Below are positions 11,038 to 20,786 of a stretch of 64,000 nt of DNA, in pieces (positions within the stretch are counted from its first letter, which is position 1; each line of letters begins with the position of its first letter). Source of the DNA: Bombardia bombarda (lineage: Eukaryota > Ascomycota > Sordariomycetes > Sordariales > Lasiosphaeriaceae); the NCBI GenBank assembly GCA_030512295.1, contig JAULSR010000001.1:9695001-9759000 (forward strand), read 5' to 3'. Under the pieces are notes generated by a model. It saw only the letters and a list, made by a program, of their open reading frames with translations. It searched no databases and had not been told where the DNA came from. The position numbers and the translations under genes are program-made.

Positions 11038-11715
11038 GGCCAATCTCTCGAACTCCTTCGTATGGACCATCATCAGCAACTGCGTCGGTCTGGCCGGTCT
11101 CATGCTCACATGAGTCTTCGTCACGCGCGTCGGTCGTCGCTCCATCATCCTAATTGACTACGTGCTCTGCACCGTGTGCATGCTCATCATGGCGGCGATC
11201 TACACCACATCAGCCCTTTCGGTCGCCAACCGGGCATCGGCCTCATCGTCGTCACCAGTGTCTTCCTCTTTGGCTTCAACTTTGGCCTCGAGCCGTACGT
11301 CTACCTCGTCGCCGACGAGATGCCCGCTCGGAACCTGCGTGCCTATACCATGGGTCTGTCTGCCACCACTAGCTTCGCCTTTGCTTGGCTGGCTGCCTTC
11401 ACTACGCCTTACTTCATCAACCCATCTGAGCTAAACCGGGGCCCCAAATACGGCTACATTTGGTTCGCTTCGGGCACGATTGTCTGCGTGTTCGTGTACT
11501 TCATGCTGCCCGAAGTCAGGGGCCGTACGCTCGAAGAGATTGATGAGATGTTCAGGATGGGTGTCGCTACGAAGGACTTCCCCACGTATGTGTGCGTCGA
11601 GGTCGAGGAGGCGAGAGAGAGGGCGACGATGAACGTGATGGCGCTTAACAAGCTGGCTGATGAGGATAAACCTACTGGGGAGCAGGTCGAGCATGCCCGG
11701 GAAATCAAGGCTTAG
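11038..11715 (+). pseudogene. MFS sugar/quinate-type transporter, C-terminal fragment
   Basis: Readable from QANLSNSFVWTIISNCVGLAG through an in-frame TGA at 11111-11113 (LT*VF), VGRRSIILIDYVLCTVCMLI, a frameshift near 11215-11235, then LIVVTSVFLFGFNFGLEPYVYLVADEMPAR, NLRAYTMGLS, and the signature PEVRGRTLEEIDEMF before a cytosolic tail ending in TAG at 11713-11715. This is the last four to five membrane helices of a 12-helix sugar-porter-family protein. VGRR and PEVRGR are family signatures. An AG acceptor-like ctaaacag precedes the first readable residues, but no upstream exon is present. Dead by truncation, stop and frameshift. Might once have exported or imported a pathway compound. Confidence 0.85.
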
Positions 11716-11944
11716 GATATTGTATGGGGTCTTGGGTCACTAGATCCATAATGGACGAGTGGTTGCTGAAGGGTTTGGCTATTAGGCAGTGTCCAGATAG
11801 CAGCACAACTGATTAGTTTTCAATTAGTTGCAATTAAAGGATTATTTACAGCATGGGGCAACAACCGGTATTATCGACCGTTCTGACGATATTTTTGCTG
11901 AGAAGATTCTGCCATGAAACACATTTCAAGCTCTCATAACCATC
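11716..11944. other. Short intergenic spacer
   Basis: AT-rich spacer between the transporter stub and the P450 fragment; nothing recognised. Confidence 0.4.
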
Positions 11945-12539
11945 AAACTATAATATCTTTCCTCCTCCTCATCAGCTTCGCATGCAGATTCCTTTTCGGT
12001 ACCGTGCTCGATCATCTATCCTAGTAGCGTATCTTCTGGCTTCTCTCCAGCGTTGATAGCCTCCATGAAAATCCTGGCTGACATGCGCGCAACCAGCATG
12101 CGCATCGATTCTTGAATGTCGGCCTTAGTCTACCTATTCTTCAGGACGAGGAATGTCAATAGTACAGCCGTACTCAAGCTCGGTGGCGGCGATTTTAATG
12201 TACTTCGGCTGCTCGTGGTTGAGCTTGTTACTTGGGCTTTCTCGCCATTGAGCTTGCTTCTTGTGATCAGACGCATCTCATCCAAGTACTTTAAGGGAAT
12301 TATTGTGATATCGGTATTATAGCAACGGAGCACATAGGGTACATTTTTAAGCTGCATCAAATATTTCAGTGGTATTCCATAACCATCTTCAGTCACTTTA
12401 CCAAGTACGCACCTTTTTGTATTCAGTGTCAATGATATCGTAGGCACTAGTAACAACCTAGAAGTCTAATCTGCAACCAGAGCGTTGGCTCAAAGAAGGA
12501 ACGGTGCCCATAGACTTGAGCTCCAGGCACAGTAGGATC
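11945..12539 (-). pseudogene. Cytochrome P450, N-terminal half fragment, heavily decayed
   Basis: Minus-strand pieces in P450 order: GHRSFFEPTLWLQIRLLG (from about 12539), then after a frame change YDIIDTEYKK, QLKNVPYVLRCYNTDITIIP, LKYLDEMRLI, SKLNGEKAQV, then DIQESMRMLVARMSARIF, an apparent deletion, and MEAINAGEKPEDTLLG followed by in-frame TAG (12018-12016) and MIEHGTEKES. The order and phrases (KY.NVPYVLR..DGDI..PLKYLDE, VARMSARIF, LLGWMIEHGT) match the N-terminal half of fungal secondary-metabolism P450s. The I-helix, ExxR and haem-Cys regions are absent. These enzymes are ER-anchored haem monooxygenases. Identification rests on pattern recall; a protein search would settle it. Confidence 0.72.
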
Positions 12540-13099
12540 TATCAAGTAAATAATAGTATCGATACTGAACTAATAGGGTCAACCCATTTTAGACATGAAT
12601 AAAGGTATCCCGCAGAAACTTGTATTACCTAATCCTATACGAAGTGAGATTTCATCAGACGTTCTATGCCCTAGAAACCTCAGCGCCAAGAGCTTCTTGT
12701 ACAAACGTGTTTCTGGGGTCTTTCTTTTCCCTAGCCGAAGTGATGCTATACCTCCCCGTTCTTACCTTTCATGCCCAGGTGAGAAGTAGATCTGGACTGA
12801 TAGGTAGTCTACCTGTATTGGTAACCTGTAGTGTGCAGACACGCAATGCGTTTGTCACGGTATGCACCTAGGTGCTTAAAGTATTGATTTTCTAACAGCG
12901 TTTCATACTCACATAAAAAAAAACCAGAAACTTTGTTGGTGCTAAAGTAAAAATACATTGAGAATAAGGCAATATACACATAGTTTAGGTACTTTAAGTG
13001 CACATGTGTGTTTGGCCTACCATTCTACTAGACGACAGATCGGCATAGAACTCCTTCACAGGGTCCAAAAAATGTGTACCCGAGATGACTATGTGTGTC
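12540..13099. other. AT-rich spacer inside the relic cluster
   Basis: About 560 bases between the P450 and reductase fragments. Short open stretches occur on both strands but none is recognisable. It may contain unrecognisable remains of a further gene. Confidence 0.4.
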
Positions 13100-13585
13100 T
13101 CAAATTCTCCGAAGAAGGTTTAAGCTTCTTGTAGCGAATTTGAGAGTTATTTCTCTCTTGTTTTTGAATTTTCTGGTTAAGTAATGTGTTACATTAAGAG
13201 TGGATGCCTGATCCTTGATGGGGGTGGTGAAATCCGGGACATGGCAGTGCAGCACGTTGATTCCTTGGCCATCGAACTTCAGACGTCCAAGGCTGTCGGC
13301 GACCGACTTCTCGATCTTGGTTGGCTCCATAGTGCCATTGGCATCCTTGCTGGTAACAAGAATCTTGGTGTCGACGTCAAAGCCCAGCGACTTCGCGCCC
13401 ACCTCGCCCAGGAGCCTCTCGGAGGCACCCATGTCGGTGACGGGATACAGAGCTGCAGTGTCGATTTCGTCGAATCCAAGGGACTTGAGCGGCTTCAAAA
13501 GGTCGGTGACCGACTGTGCCGTAGAGTATGCATCGCCGATGGTAGAGCCACCAAAGATCAATTGGGGGTAGGCTGGAGAAGGCAT
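13100..13585 (-). pseudogene. Aldo/keto reductase (aflatoxin-aldehyde-reductase-like), N-terminal half
   Basis: From ATG at 13585: MPSPAYPQLIFGGSTIGDAY, SLGFDEIDTAALYP, MGASERLLGE, DVDTKILVTSKD, KSVADSLGRLKF, INVLHCHVPDFTTP. The AKR catalytic Asp, Tyr, Lys and His are all in place (DTAALYP, TKI, HCHVPD). Similarity fades after the KFKN segment (near 13150) and the frame ends at 13100 after 161 residues; family members are about 330-340 residues, so the second half of the barrel with most of the NADPH-binding loops is missing. Class: soluble NADPH-dependent carbonyl reductase. Judged a truncated pseudogene. Confidence 0.75.
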
Positions 13586-14480
13586 TGTGCTTGGTGATGG
13601 TGAATATTGACTTCTTTCTTTGCTGATGGCTGTGGTGTTGGGGATCACCAGGATCCAGTTGTGTCGAGCAAGACAAAAGAGGCCAGAGAGTGATGGGGAA
13701 AACACGGTCCTTGGATTCTCGATGTGTCTGCTGCGGGGCAGGGAGTCAGTGACAGGTAGGCAAACAAGGAAGCAAACTGCTGATAGCTACGAAGTATCGT
13801 TAGGTATCGTGGGATGAATAAAGCGGAGTAGGTCAAGGGGTTTGATGGGGCTGAGGGGCGTTGAGGGCGGGATGGGATGATGGAATGGAAGGTGCGATGG
13901 AAGGTGTGGTCACTGTGGTGTGGTCGGGTTTCAAGGTCTCCTCCCGCCTTGTCTAACTTCAGCGTCCAATCAGAGCTCATGTCGGTCAATGGTATGCAAG
14001 AGAACGTTTCCGTCTCATGGCAGCTGCACCCATCAAGTATGGACCTTAATACACGGGAATAAGTACTTACGCCCCTACAGAGATGCGGGTAGTGCAATCA
14101 AGCTATCAAGCATCTCGGCGCGGCACCAACGAATCAAGCTTTCTTTGATCAGAAACCCCACTCATGAGTCATACCTGCGTTGAGCTAGGTAGCTACATTT
14201 GGAAATACTGTCAACTTTCTGGCCCCCCTCCGCGCGCTATCTTACCGATTATACTCGACGTAGTACTAACCTCACTCAGCAAACACTTCTATACGCATTC
14301 CTTCGTTCCACTTTTGATCATGGCGAGGATGACAGTACGATGAGATGAAAAGAGTGAGGCACGTGTTTGCGCTGGTGAGATGCAGATGTTTGGTAGCAAT
14401 ATGCAGCTATATAGCCACCTTACCAAGGTATGCATCACCACCAGTAGTACTCTACCTGCGCAGCAGTTGTTCACAAAAGA
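13586..14480. other. Intergenic, reductase to diterpene synthase
   Basis: About 900 bases; would have been the divergent promoter of reductase and cyclase. No gene recognised. Confidence 0.45.
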
Positions 14481-16201
14481 ATGGATATGCAGACCAACAA
14501 ATCATTGCATTCCCAGGCCATCTCGCTCATTCAACGGGCTGTAGACGGCTTTGATGGCAAGTATGGCTCGGGCTTTATGAGCTGTGCCGTTTTTGATACG
14601 GCATGGGTCTCCATCATCACCAAGGTCGTCGACGGCGAGAAGCAGTGAAGCAGTGGCTCTTTCCCGAATGCTTCAGCTGCATCCTCGGTGCGCAAGCCAA
14701 CGACGGCTGTTGGGGCCGCAACCTAACTTCTGGTATCTTGAATACAGCTGCCTCGCTCTTAGCCATCAAGCGGCATCTTTCACAACCTCTCAATATCCCC
14801 CATGATGTCAGCAACCTCCAGAGCCGCATTGACAAGGCCACCACTTCACTACGGTCACAGCTCGCCGCATGGGATGTTCAAGCCACAACACATGTCGGTT
14901 TTGAAATGATTGTTCCAGCTCTTCTACGTTTCCTCCAGCAGGAGGATGACACCTTCGTCTTTGATTTCGACAGAAAATCAGATCTCGAGACTCTCAACGC
15001 CTTCAAGTTGTCACATTTCTGACCCGAGTACCTATACGGACTCGAAAAATCTACTATCTTGCACTCCCTTTTTCCCAGATACCCTAGTGGGACATTCAAG
15101 CTTCCATGATTGAGTTGGTATTATTCCAACCTCTGCTTCACATGAGAAGACCGGAAGAAGACAAGTATTTCGACATCATCTCCTTTACCTAGATGAGCTG
15201 CAACAATCGTCATCGAGCCTTCGCCTCCACATCCTTCATCTACGAGATGATGGTGATATCGTTTCTGAACTACCAGGCCCACGAGTTTATGGAGGCCACT
15301 GCGGGGGCTGTATTCTATGGGCGAACAGACGCCCTCCGGCAGCTGATCGACAACATCTTTACTTTTTCGTCTCCTGGCCAAAGTCAGAAAGCAGTAGACC
15401 CCCAAGAGCCACACATGAACTGCAAAAACAATGGCAGGAGCAACGGCAACAGCACCACAAACAGCCCCGCCCACCACAAAACGACAACAGACGACGTCTC
15501 CATCCCACTTCGTGTCGCATGTCCTAAGCCACTCCGATGTACTCGCCGCCAGCGCCTGGGACCGCGACTCGGTCAAGCACGAGCTGCGAACCTTCCTCCT
15601 CGCACATATGACGCAAAGCGAAGACAACGCGCGCTTTCAGCAACTCCGACAAGACCAACAACAGCACAAGACCTACGCCTCAGTCACCGACACCTTCTTC
15701 CACCTGGGTGCGCACCACCTCGGCCGACCACACGTCGTGCCCCTCCTCGTTCTCCTCTGTCGGCTGCCTGCTCAGCTCCCGTCTGCTCAAGAACGGCCGC
15801 GAGTGCTCCCCAAACGTGCACGAAAAGTAACTGTCGTCCGTCATGTGCCGCCACCTCGCCACCATGTGTCGCATGTACAACGACTATGGTTCCATCAGTT
15901 GCGATGCGGCAGAGGGAAATCTCAACTCGATCAACTTTCCCGAGTATAATAATAGTGGCAGTGACGTAGAGATGCACAAACAGGCGCTGTTTGACCTAGA
16001 CGAGTACGAGCGCACCTGTCTAGTCTAGAGGATGCAGTGCACAGGCTGGAGACCAAGACGAGACAGACGGGCGATGGGGTGCTGGACCGTGCCAAGGACA
16101 GACAGATGGATATTTGGCGCATGTTTTGTGAGGGATATTGCGAGCCGGATGGTTGTTTCGACTGGGGTGTCTGCGGTGGTGGTGGAGAATGGTACTGGTA
16201 A
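14481..16201 (+). pseudogene. Bifunctional diterpene synthase (CPS/KS type), decayed and internally deleted
   Basis: Opens with ATG at 14481 and YGSGFMSCAVFDTAWVS, the N-terminal signature of fungal ent-copalyl diphosphate/ent-kaurene-type synthases. A perfect 8-bp tandem duplication (14640-14655) shifts the frame; then WLFPECFSCILGAQANDGCWG, SGILNTAASLLAIKRH, WDVQATTHVGFEMIVPALL, TGA at 15020-15022, and PEYLYGLEKSTILHSL. Near 15090-15130 the sequence jumps far downstream: KYFDIISFT, TAG (15190-15192), MSCNNRHRAFASTSFIYEMMV, SFLNYQAHEFMEATAG. After further frameshifts come HVLSHSDVLAAS, TQSEDNARF, MCRHLATMCRMYNDYGSIS and NSINFPEY, and an end near TAA 16199-16201. The deleted middle held the class II DxDD site, and the class I DEFME motif reads HEFME. 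Normal length is about 950 residues in about 3 kb; here 1.7 kb. Family enzymes turn geranylgeranyl diphosphate into cyclic diterpenes. Confidence 0.88.
14640..14655 (+). repeat. Perfect 8-bp tandem duplication inside the diterpene synthase
   Basis: AAGCAGTG occurs twice without spacer. Removing one copy restores the family reading EKQWLFPE, so the duplication is the frameshifting mutation. Its 8-bp length equals the target-site duplication of hAT transposons; simple replication slippage is the alternative. Confidence 0.8.
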
Positions 16202-16683
16202 TGGCGCGGCGGCTCACATGGCTGGTGTTGTCGTTGGTGGGTGAAAAGGGAGCAAGTAGTGCTGTGGACGACAGTTTCTTATGGTAGTGGGTCTATCACC
16301 GAGTAGGTATTCAACTAAGGTAAACTACCTATCTGTCTATCCTTATGACAACCCGTGAGACACGAAGGTGTTGAAGCACTCCCTTTCTCTCCATCTTTCT
16401 CGTGACACAGTACCCAGATCTCATCCCATCTCCCACCATGGCCAGTTCAAAGGTCGAAGTTGCCATCAGAACCAACCTACCCCTCCACGAAAGAAATCCT
16501 CAATAATCACCTATTGAAACATAAACGCCTGAGAAACATATTCAGCTATTAACAGGCACGTTTCCTAATCAAGCCACAATTCAGACACCAAAGAAAAGAT
16601 AAAGGGGTCAAAATATTCCCAACCCCTAGGTCCATCAAAACCCAACAAATCCCAATCCCATTGGTAGGTACACAACCAGGTAC
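16202..16683. other. Intergenic boundary of the relic cluster
   Basis: About 480 bases between the decayed cyclase and the 3' end of the intact ankyrin/deaminase gene. No gene recognised. Confidence 0.5.
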
Positions 16684-18747
16684 CTAACGACGATAAGTAA
16701 ACCGGCCCAAATCGAGCTTCTTCCTGGACTGTTCCAGCGTCATCTTTTTCAACTTCAGTCTCTTTATTTTCATCCTCCTTTTAGCAGACGGCGAGGGAGA
16801 ACTTGCTCTCAGCTGCTGTGCTGTAGCCAAAACCGGCGGTGTCTTCAGTCGCAGTGGCAGCTGGTCAATGCCCTGAAAAGGTGCCGGCGAGGGCGACATG
16901 AAAAAGGCAGAACGTCCTTGGACGTTTGAAATCGGCTCAACCTGGCTGCTGGATGCAGGGTCTGACGACGGCGGCGGCGCGGGATTGCTAGAAGTTAGCG
17001 GATCGGTAGTATTCCTAGTAGAGCTGCGACGAAGCCTAGAACCAGGTCGCTGTCGTTGCACAGAAGACTCGAGCGCATGTTGAATGGCCGTGGGGTCCTC
17101 CTCGCGGCGGGCAATGGGTTTGGCCACGACCATGTCGCCCGAGATCCATTTTCTCCACTGTTTGATATATGGTATGATGGTTAGTGGTTTAATCCGATCT
17201 CCAGAAAATTCGGATGAAGGATGAAAGATACACTTACGTGGCTTGGAGCATTCGTGTGCTGTGCAGGCTTCTTCTTACCTCCTCTCTTTGGAGGTGCCAT
17301 GGGAGCAGCATCATCTTCTGCATTATCATCATCGCCGTGATCATCGTCATGGAAACTGGTCACTCCAACTGAGCCGGCGACGGCGTCATCGTCAATGAGT
17401 TCCTGGTTTTCCGACTGCTCGCCATCTCCGTCTGCAGTACTTGTGCTTGGCTCTGGATCATTCCCCTCACCCAGTGGTCGGACTTGGCGGGCCTGGTGAC
17501 ATTTGTAGCAGTCACAGTTCGGACAGCCCTTTAGTCCCACTGGCGCTCTGGCGGCTTTGGCCGTTCTAGTCAGTGCGTGCCTCATTTCGGTGCAAAGAAC
17601 AATCCCCGTGACACGACGGATCTTGGCGAGAAAGTCCAGACACTAAAAAGACTTGAGTCAGTATATGCCATCAGACCCGGAGTAAGAGCTAGGTTAATTA
17701 GTTGTGAACAGACATTTTTGCAAGGACCGCTCCGATGATCCAAAAAGATCTTGGCTCCCGCCAGTGCCTTGGGAATTTCCGCGTCCTTCAATTCTTTCAT
17801 CCTGGCCATGTTCTCGGTAAAGAGAACTTCCCTGAGAACCTCGCGAACCCACCAAACAGCAAGCTTCTTCTCCTGTGCAGCATCTCCGTATCAGTGTCCA
17901 TTAATAGCAACCCAAGAACTTTTGATACTCACAACATGGCAGGCATGGAAACGCCCCTTGTGCTCTGGCAACGCTTGCACGCTACCATTGTCCCTGTAGC
18001 TTTTCGGAATCTCAAAGTTCATGAGCTTGGCAACATGGAGGACGAGTTTCGTATATTCGACATTGTTCAGAACTTTTGGGTCAACATTGTCGTTTTCACA
18101 CCAACCACTGACAGCGGTCATCCGAATGCCTGGGGCAGACAAAGAGGCAATCCATCCTGCTGTTGCATCCTGGAAGTTTCCTCCAGGCGCCACGATAGCG
18201 ACAGGCTGCATGATCAACAAATGTTTACCCGTGCAGTACGTGTAAGTGTTCGAGCTCGTGTTGTCACCCGCTCGTCGGCTGATCAATACTTGTCAGTAAA
18301 ATTACCTATGTAGAATAATCAAATAATACGAAGAACAAACCTAGCCCGGAGACCCTCAGGATGCCGTAAAATAGCCCGTATCTTTCTTCGGCCTCTATGA
18401 CCCGAACGAGACAGTGGTGCAAACCCGAGCCTCTCGTAGGCCAGAACCTTCTCCTTAGTGAAGGGAGTAGTCCTGGCATAATCGAAGGCAGTTCGCCCTT
18501 TGTCATCTTTGGTCTTGATTAACGCTCTCTTGGCTAGGAGGTAGTTCGCAATGTTCAGTCGTCCCATTAAGGTCGCTACCATCAAAGGGGTCAACCCATT
18601 GTTGTCGCGGACCTCAAGCCTTTGTTTGTTATCCTGGTGCTGTCTCAGTATTTTTCGAACACGAGGAAAGTCATTTTTCAAAATCGAAACATGGAGGTCG
18701 GTCAGCCCGGCGGCATTCCGCCCTCGGGCTCCGGTGGGAGCGGGCAT
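16684..18747 (-). CDS. Ankyrin-repeat protein with zinc-deaminase-like domain
   Basis: Five exons: 18747-18341, 18278-17933, 17872-17714, 17642-17238, 17157-16684; all phases close (596 residues). Start chosen at ATG 18747 (MPAPTG). Residues about 10-110 hold two to three ankyrin repeats (NNGLTPLMVATLMGRLNIANYLL, DDKGRTAFDYAR). The middle contains FHACHVEKKLAVWWV (HVE, completed across an intron) and, about 50 residues later, DHRSGPCKNCLDFL (PCxxC, also assembled across an intron). HxE followed by PCxxC is the zinc-binding core of the cytidine-deaminase-like fold, so a nucleic acid, nucleotide or base deaminase is likely; the substrate cannot be told. A Cys cluster GCPNCDCYKC follows, then an acidic linker and a basic, Ser/Pro-rich tail. 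No signal peptide or membrane segment. The alternative is a structural zinc site with no catalysis. Confidence 0.82.
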
Positions 18748-19911
18748 CTTCAAAGCTCGACGTTGTGAAGATCCTAGACTTCAAGCGATGTTATAGAAGC
18801 ATCGTGCTATCTTAGGTTTGCAAAGTTGGTGGTTGGTTGTGCAAGGGTCGAAGCCAAGAAAAGTGAATGGAAGAGTCGTAGTGAAACGAAATTAACAGAA
18901 GTAATCAGAAGATGGCTATCTGCTTGCTTGTCGTTTTGTGGCGCGGGCTCTTGGACATGAAGCTCGTGTCGGATGTGGGAGAAGGCGAGGGTATGAACGC
19001 AAGTCGAAAAAGAAGTGGGATTATGAAGAGACTGATTCAAAATGCATGGCCTGACCAGCTGAACCTTTAGTGTTGTGCACCCTGTGGTATAAGATGCCAA
19101 TATATGTTGTGATCCGAAAGAAAATGCAGTCCAAATTGAGGAAAGAGAGCACTGGTTATATCCCGTATAGTGGGAGGGAAGATAAGCAGGCTGGTTCGCT
19201 CCTGCCTTTGCTTTCGAGATCGACGCTTTTATATCTTGAAACTGAGAAAATGCTGAACTATTTTCCGCCGAGGTCTTCTGCGCCTCGAAGACACCAAGAA
19301 GGTCGGTTGCCTAGCTCACTCACGCCTTGTTGAGACCAAGGAATGACGAACCGTTGTAGGTTGAGCTTTGATAGAATCGAAACTGCCAGATAAGGAAGGA
19401 GCAAAAGACCGTTTACCACCCTCTTAAGGAGCAGCTGAGAACTGGAGCTGTCCTAAGGGACATATAGATGATGGTCGTCTCAGGGTAGCATCATATCATG
19501 AATCGGGTGCGGAATCTTGAGGCCAGACAGCAATGACACTCCGAGGGAGTCAAGACAAAGCTGGGGTAGCCCAGACAGTGCGGGCGAGTGCGCACTGTGT
19601 TAGCTTCCGGATACGTGAACAAAGAAAGCCCAAGACAATCAGAGATAGCTCCAATGAAGCACAGAGCAAATCACAAGACAACATGTCACCAAGAATGCAC
19701 AAGTGTTTAGCGTGGAAATCGATTTGGAGGTGGACAAGGCGAGGCGAGGCATAAGCAAGCAGCAATCCCATTTTATGACGCCTGAACCTGATACTGGGAA
19801 TCTAGAACCATGCCGCAAATGCCCGCGCAGCCGATACCATCGGTGTGCTCCCTTTCATTTTCATTACAAGGGATCCTGTGATATCAAACAAGTCGTAGAT
19901 GAAGAGCAAAT
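18748..19911. other. Intergenic, ankyrin/deaminase promoter to RPS19 3' side
   Basis: About 1.16 kb. The left part is the upstream region of the ankyrin/deaminase gene, the right part the 3' flank of RPS19. Nothing else recognised. Confidence 0.5.
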
Positions 19912-20786
19912 TTACTCGTCATCCTCCTCCTCCTCATCATCAACATCGGCAACGGTCTGAGCGATACCTGTTGATCGGGTGTCAGTGTCATTTCGACCTT
20001 TTTGGGGATGTGATTTGTCAAGGAGTGCTTACGGTCAAGATCACGCTGGCCCTGCTGGGTGATGCGGCGGCCACCCTTGTCCTCATCGCGCTCAAGGATC
20101 TGGATCTTCTCAAGAGCCTGGAAGATCTTGCGGTCGACGGAGCCGGAGGCATCGACGTGGTGAGAGGGACGGTTGCCCCTGTTCTTGGCGGTACCGTGGA
20201 CCTTGCGGAGGCGGCCGACACCGACGGTCTTCCTGAGGTAGACGTGGCGGGCGACGGAAGCGGCGCGGATGTAGAACCAGTCGATGTCCTGGGGAGGCAT
20301 CTCCTTGGCGGGACCGGTCTTGACGGTATCGACCCAACCTGCTCAGATCGCATGTCAGCAAGCCTGTTCACACGCGAAGCAAGAACGTAGGAGATGGGTA
20401 TTCGTCGACTTACCGGGCACGGGCAGCTTGCCCTGACGCTTCAGGAAAGCAGCATAGGCCGCGTTGAACTTTTGGGGCTATTTCAACCAAACCACAATCA
20501 GCACTATTCCGTCATCAGAGGTCTTTCGACCCCCTCGCGCCTGCTCCTAATCATGTCTCTTTCTCCCCATTTGCCGGATTTCGCCAGGCAAATGGTTGTT
20601 GGGTGGGTGGTGATTGTCGTCGGCCAGCTGGAGCCCTGTGGCCGAAGAAGCTATAAAAGCTCGAGCTGGCAGAGACTCGCACGGGCAAGAGAAGAGTGCT
20701 TCTGATCCTGGCGGCGCGGAAGCCATACTGGCGGGAATTTGTCAAGAACCTACATCAACGTCCCGAACAGTGACACCTCCAGGCAT
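19912..20786 (-). CDS. RPS19: 40S ribosomal protein S19 (eS19)
   Basis: Four exons 20786-20754, 20477-20414, 20338-20033, 19967-19912 give 152 residues with every phase closed. The tiny first exon encodes MPGGVTVRDVD; then PQKFNAAYAAFLKRQGK, GWVDTVKTGPAKEMPPQD, WFYIRAASVARHVYLRKTVGVG, NRPSHHVDASGSVDRKIFQALEK, GGRRITQQGQRDLDR, and an acidic tail VADVDDEEEEDDE. This is standard eS19, needed for 18S rRNA 3' maturation and part of the head of the small subunit. The first intron is long (276 nt), a common arrangement for fungal ribosomal protein genes. A telomere-repeat-like box lies about 185 bases upstream of the start. Confidence 0.96.

Noticed and set aside
20478..20753. C/D-box-like bits (CTGATGA, CTGA) in RPS19 intron 1
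   Set aside because: Boxes lie only about 20 bases apart and no rRNA-complementary guide adjoins them, unlike the RPL7 intron.
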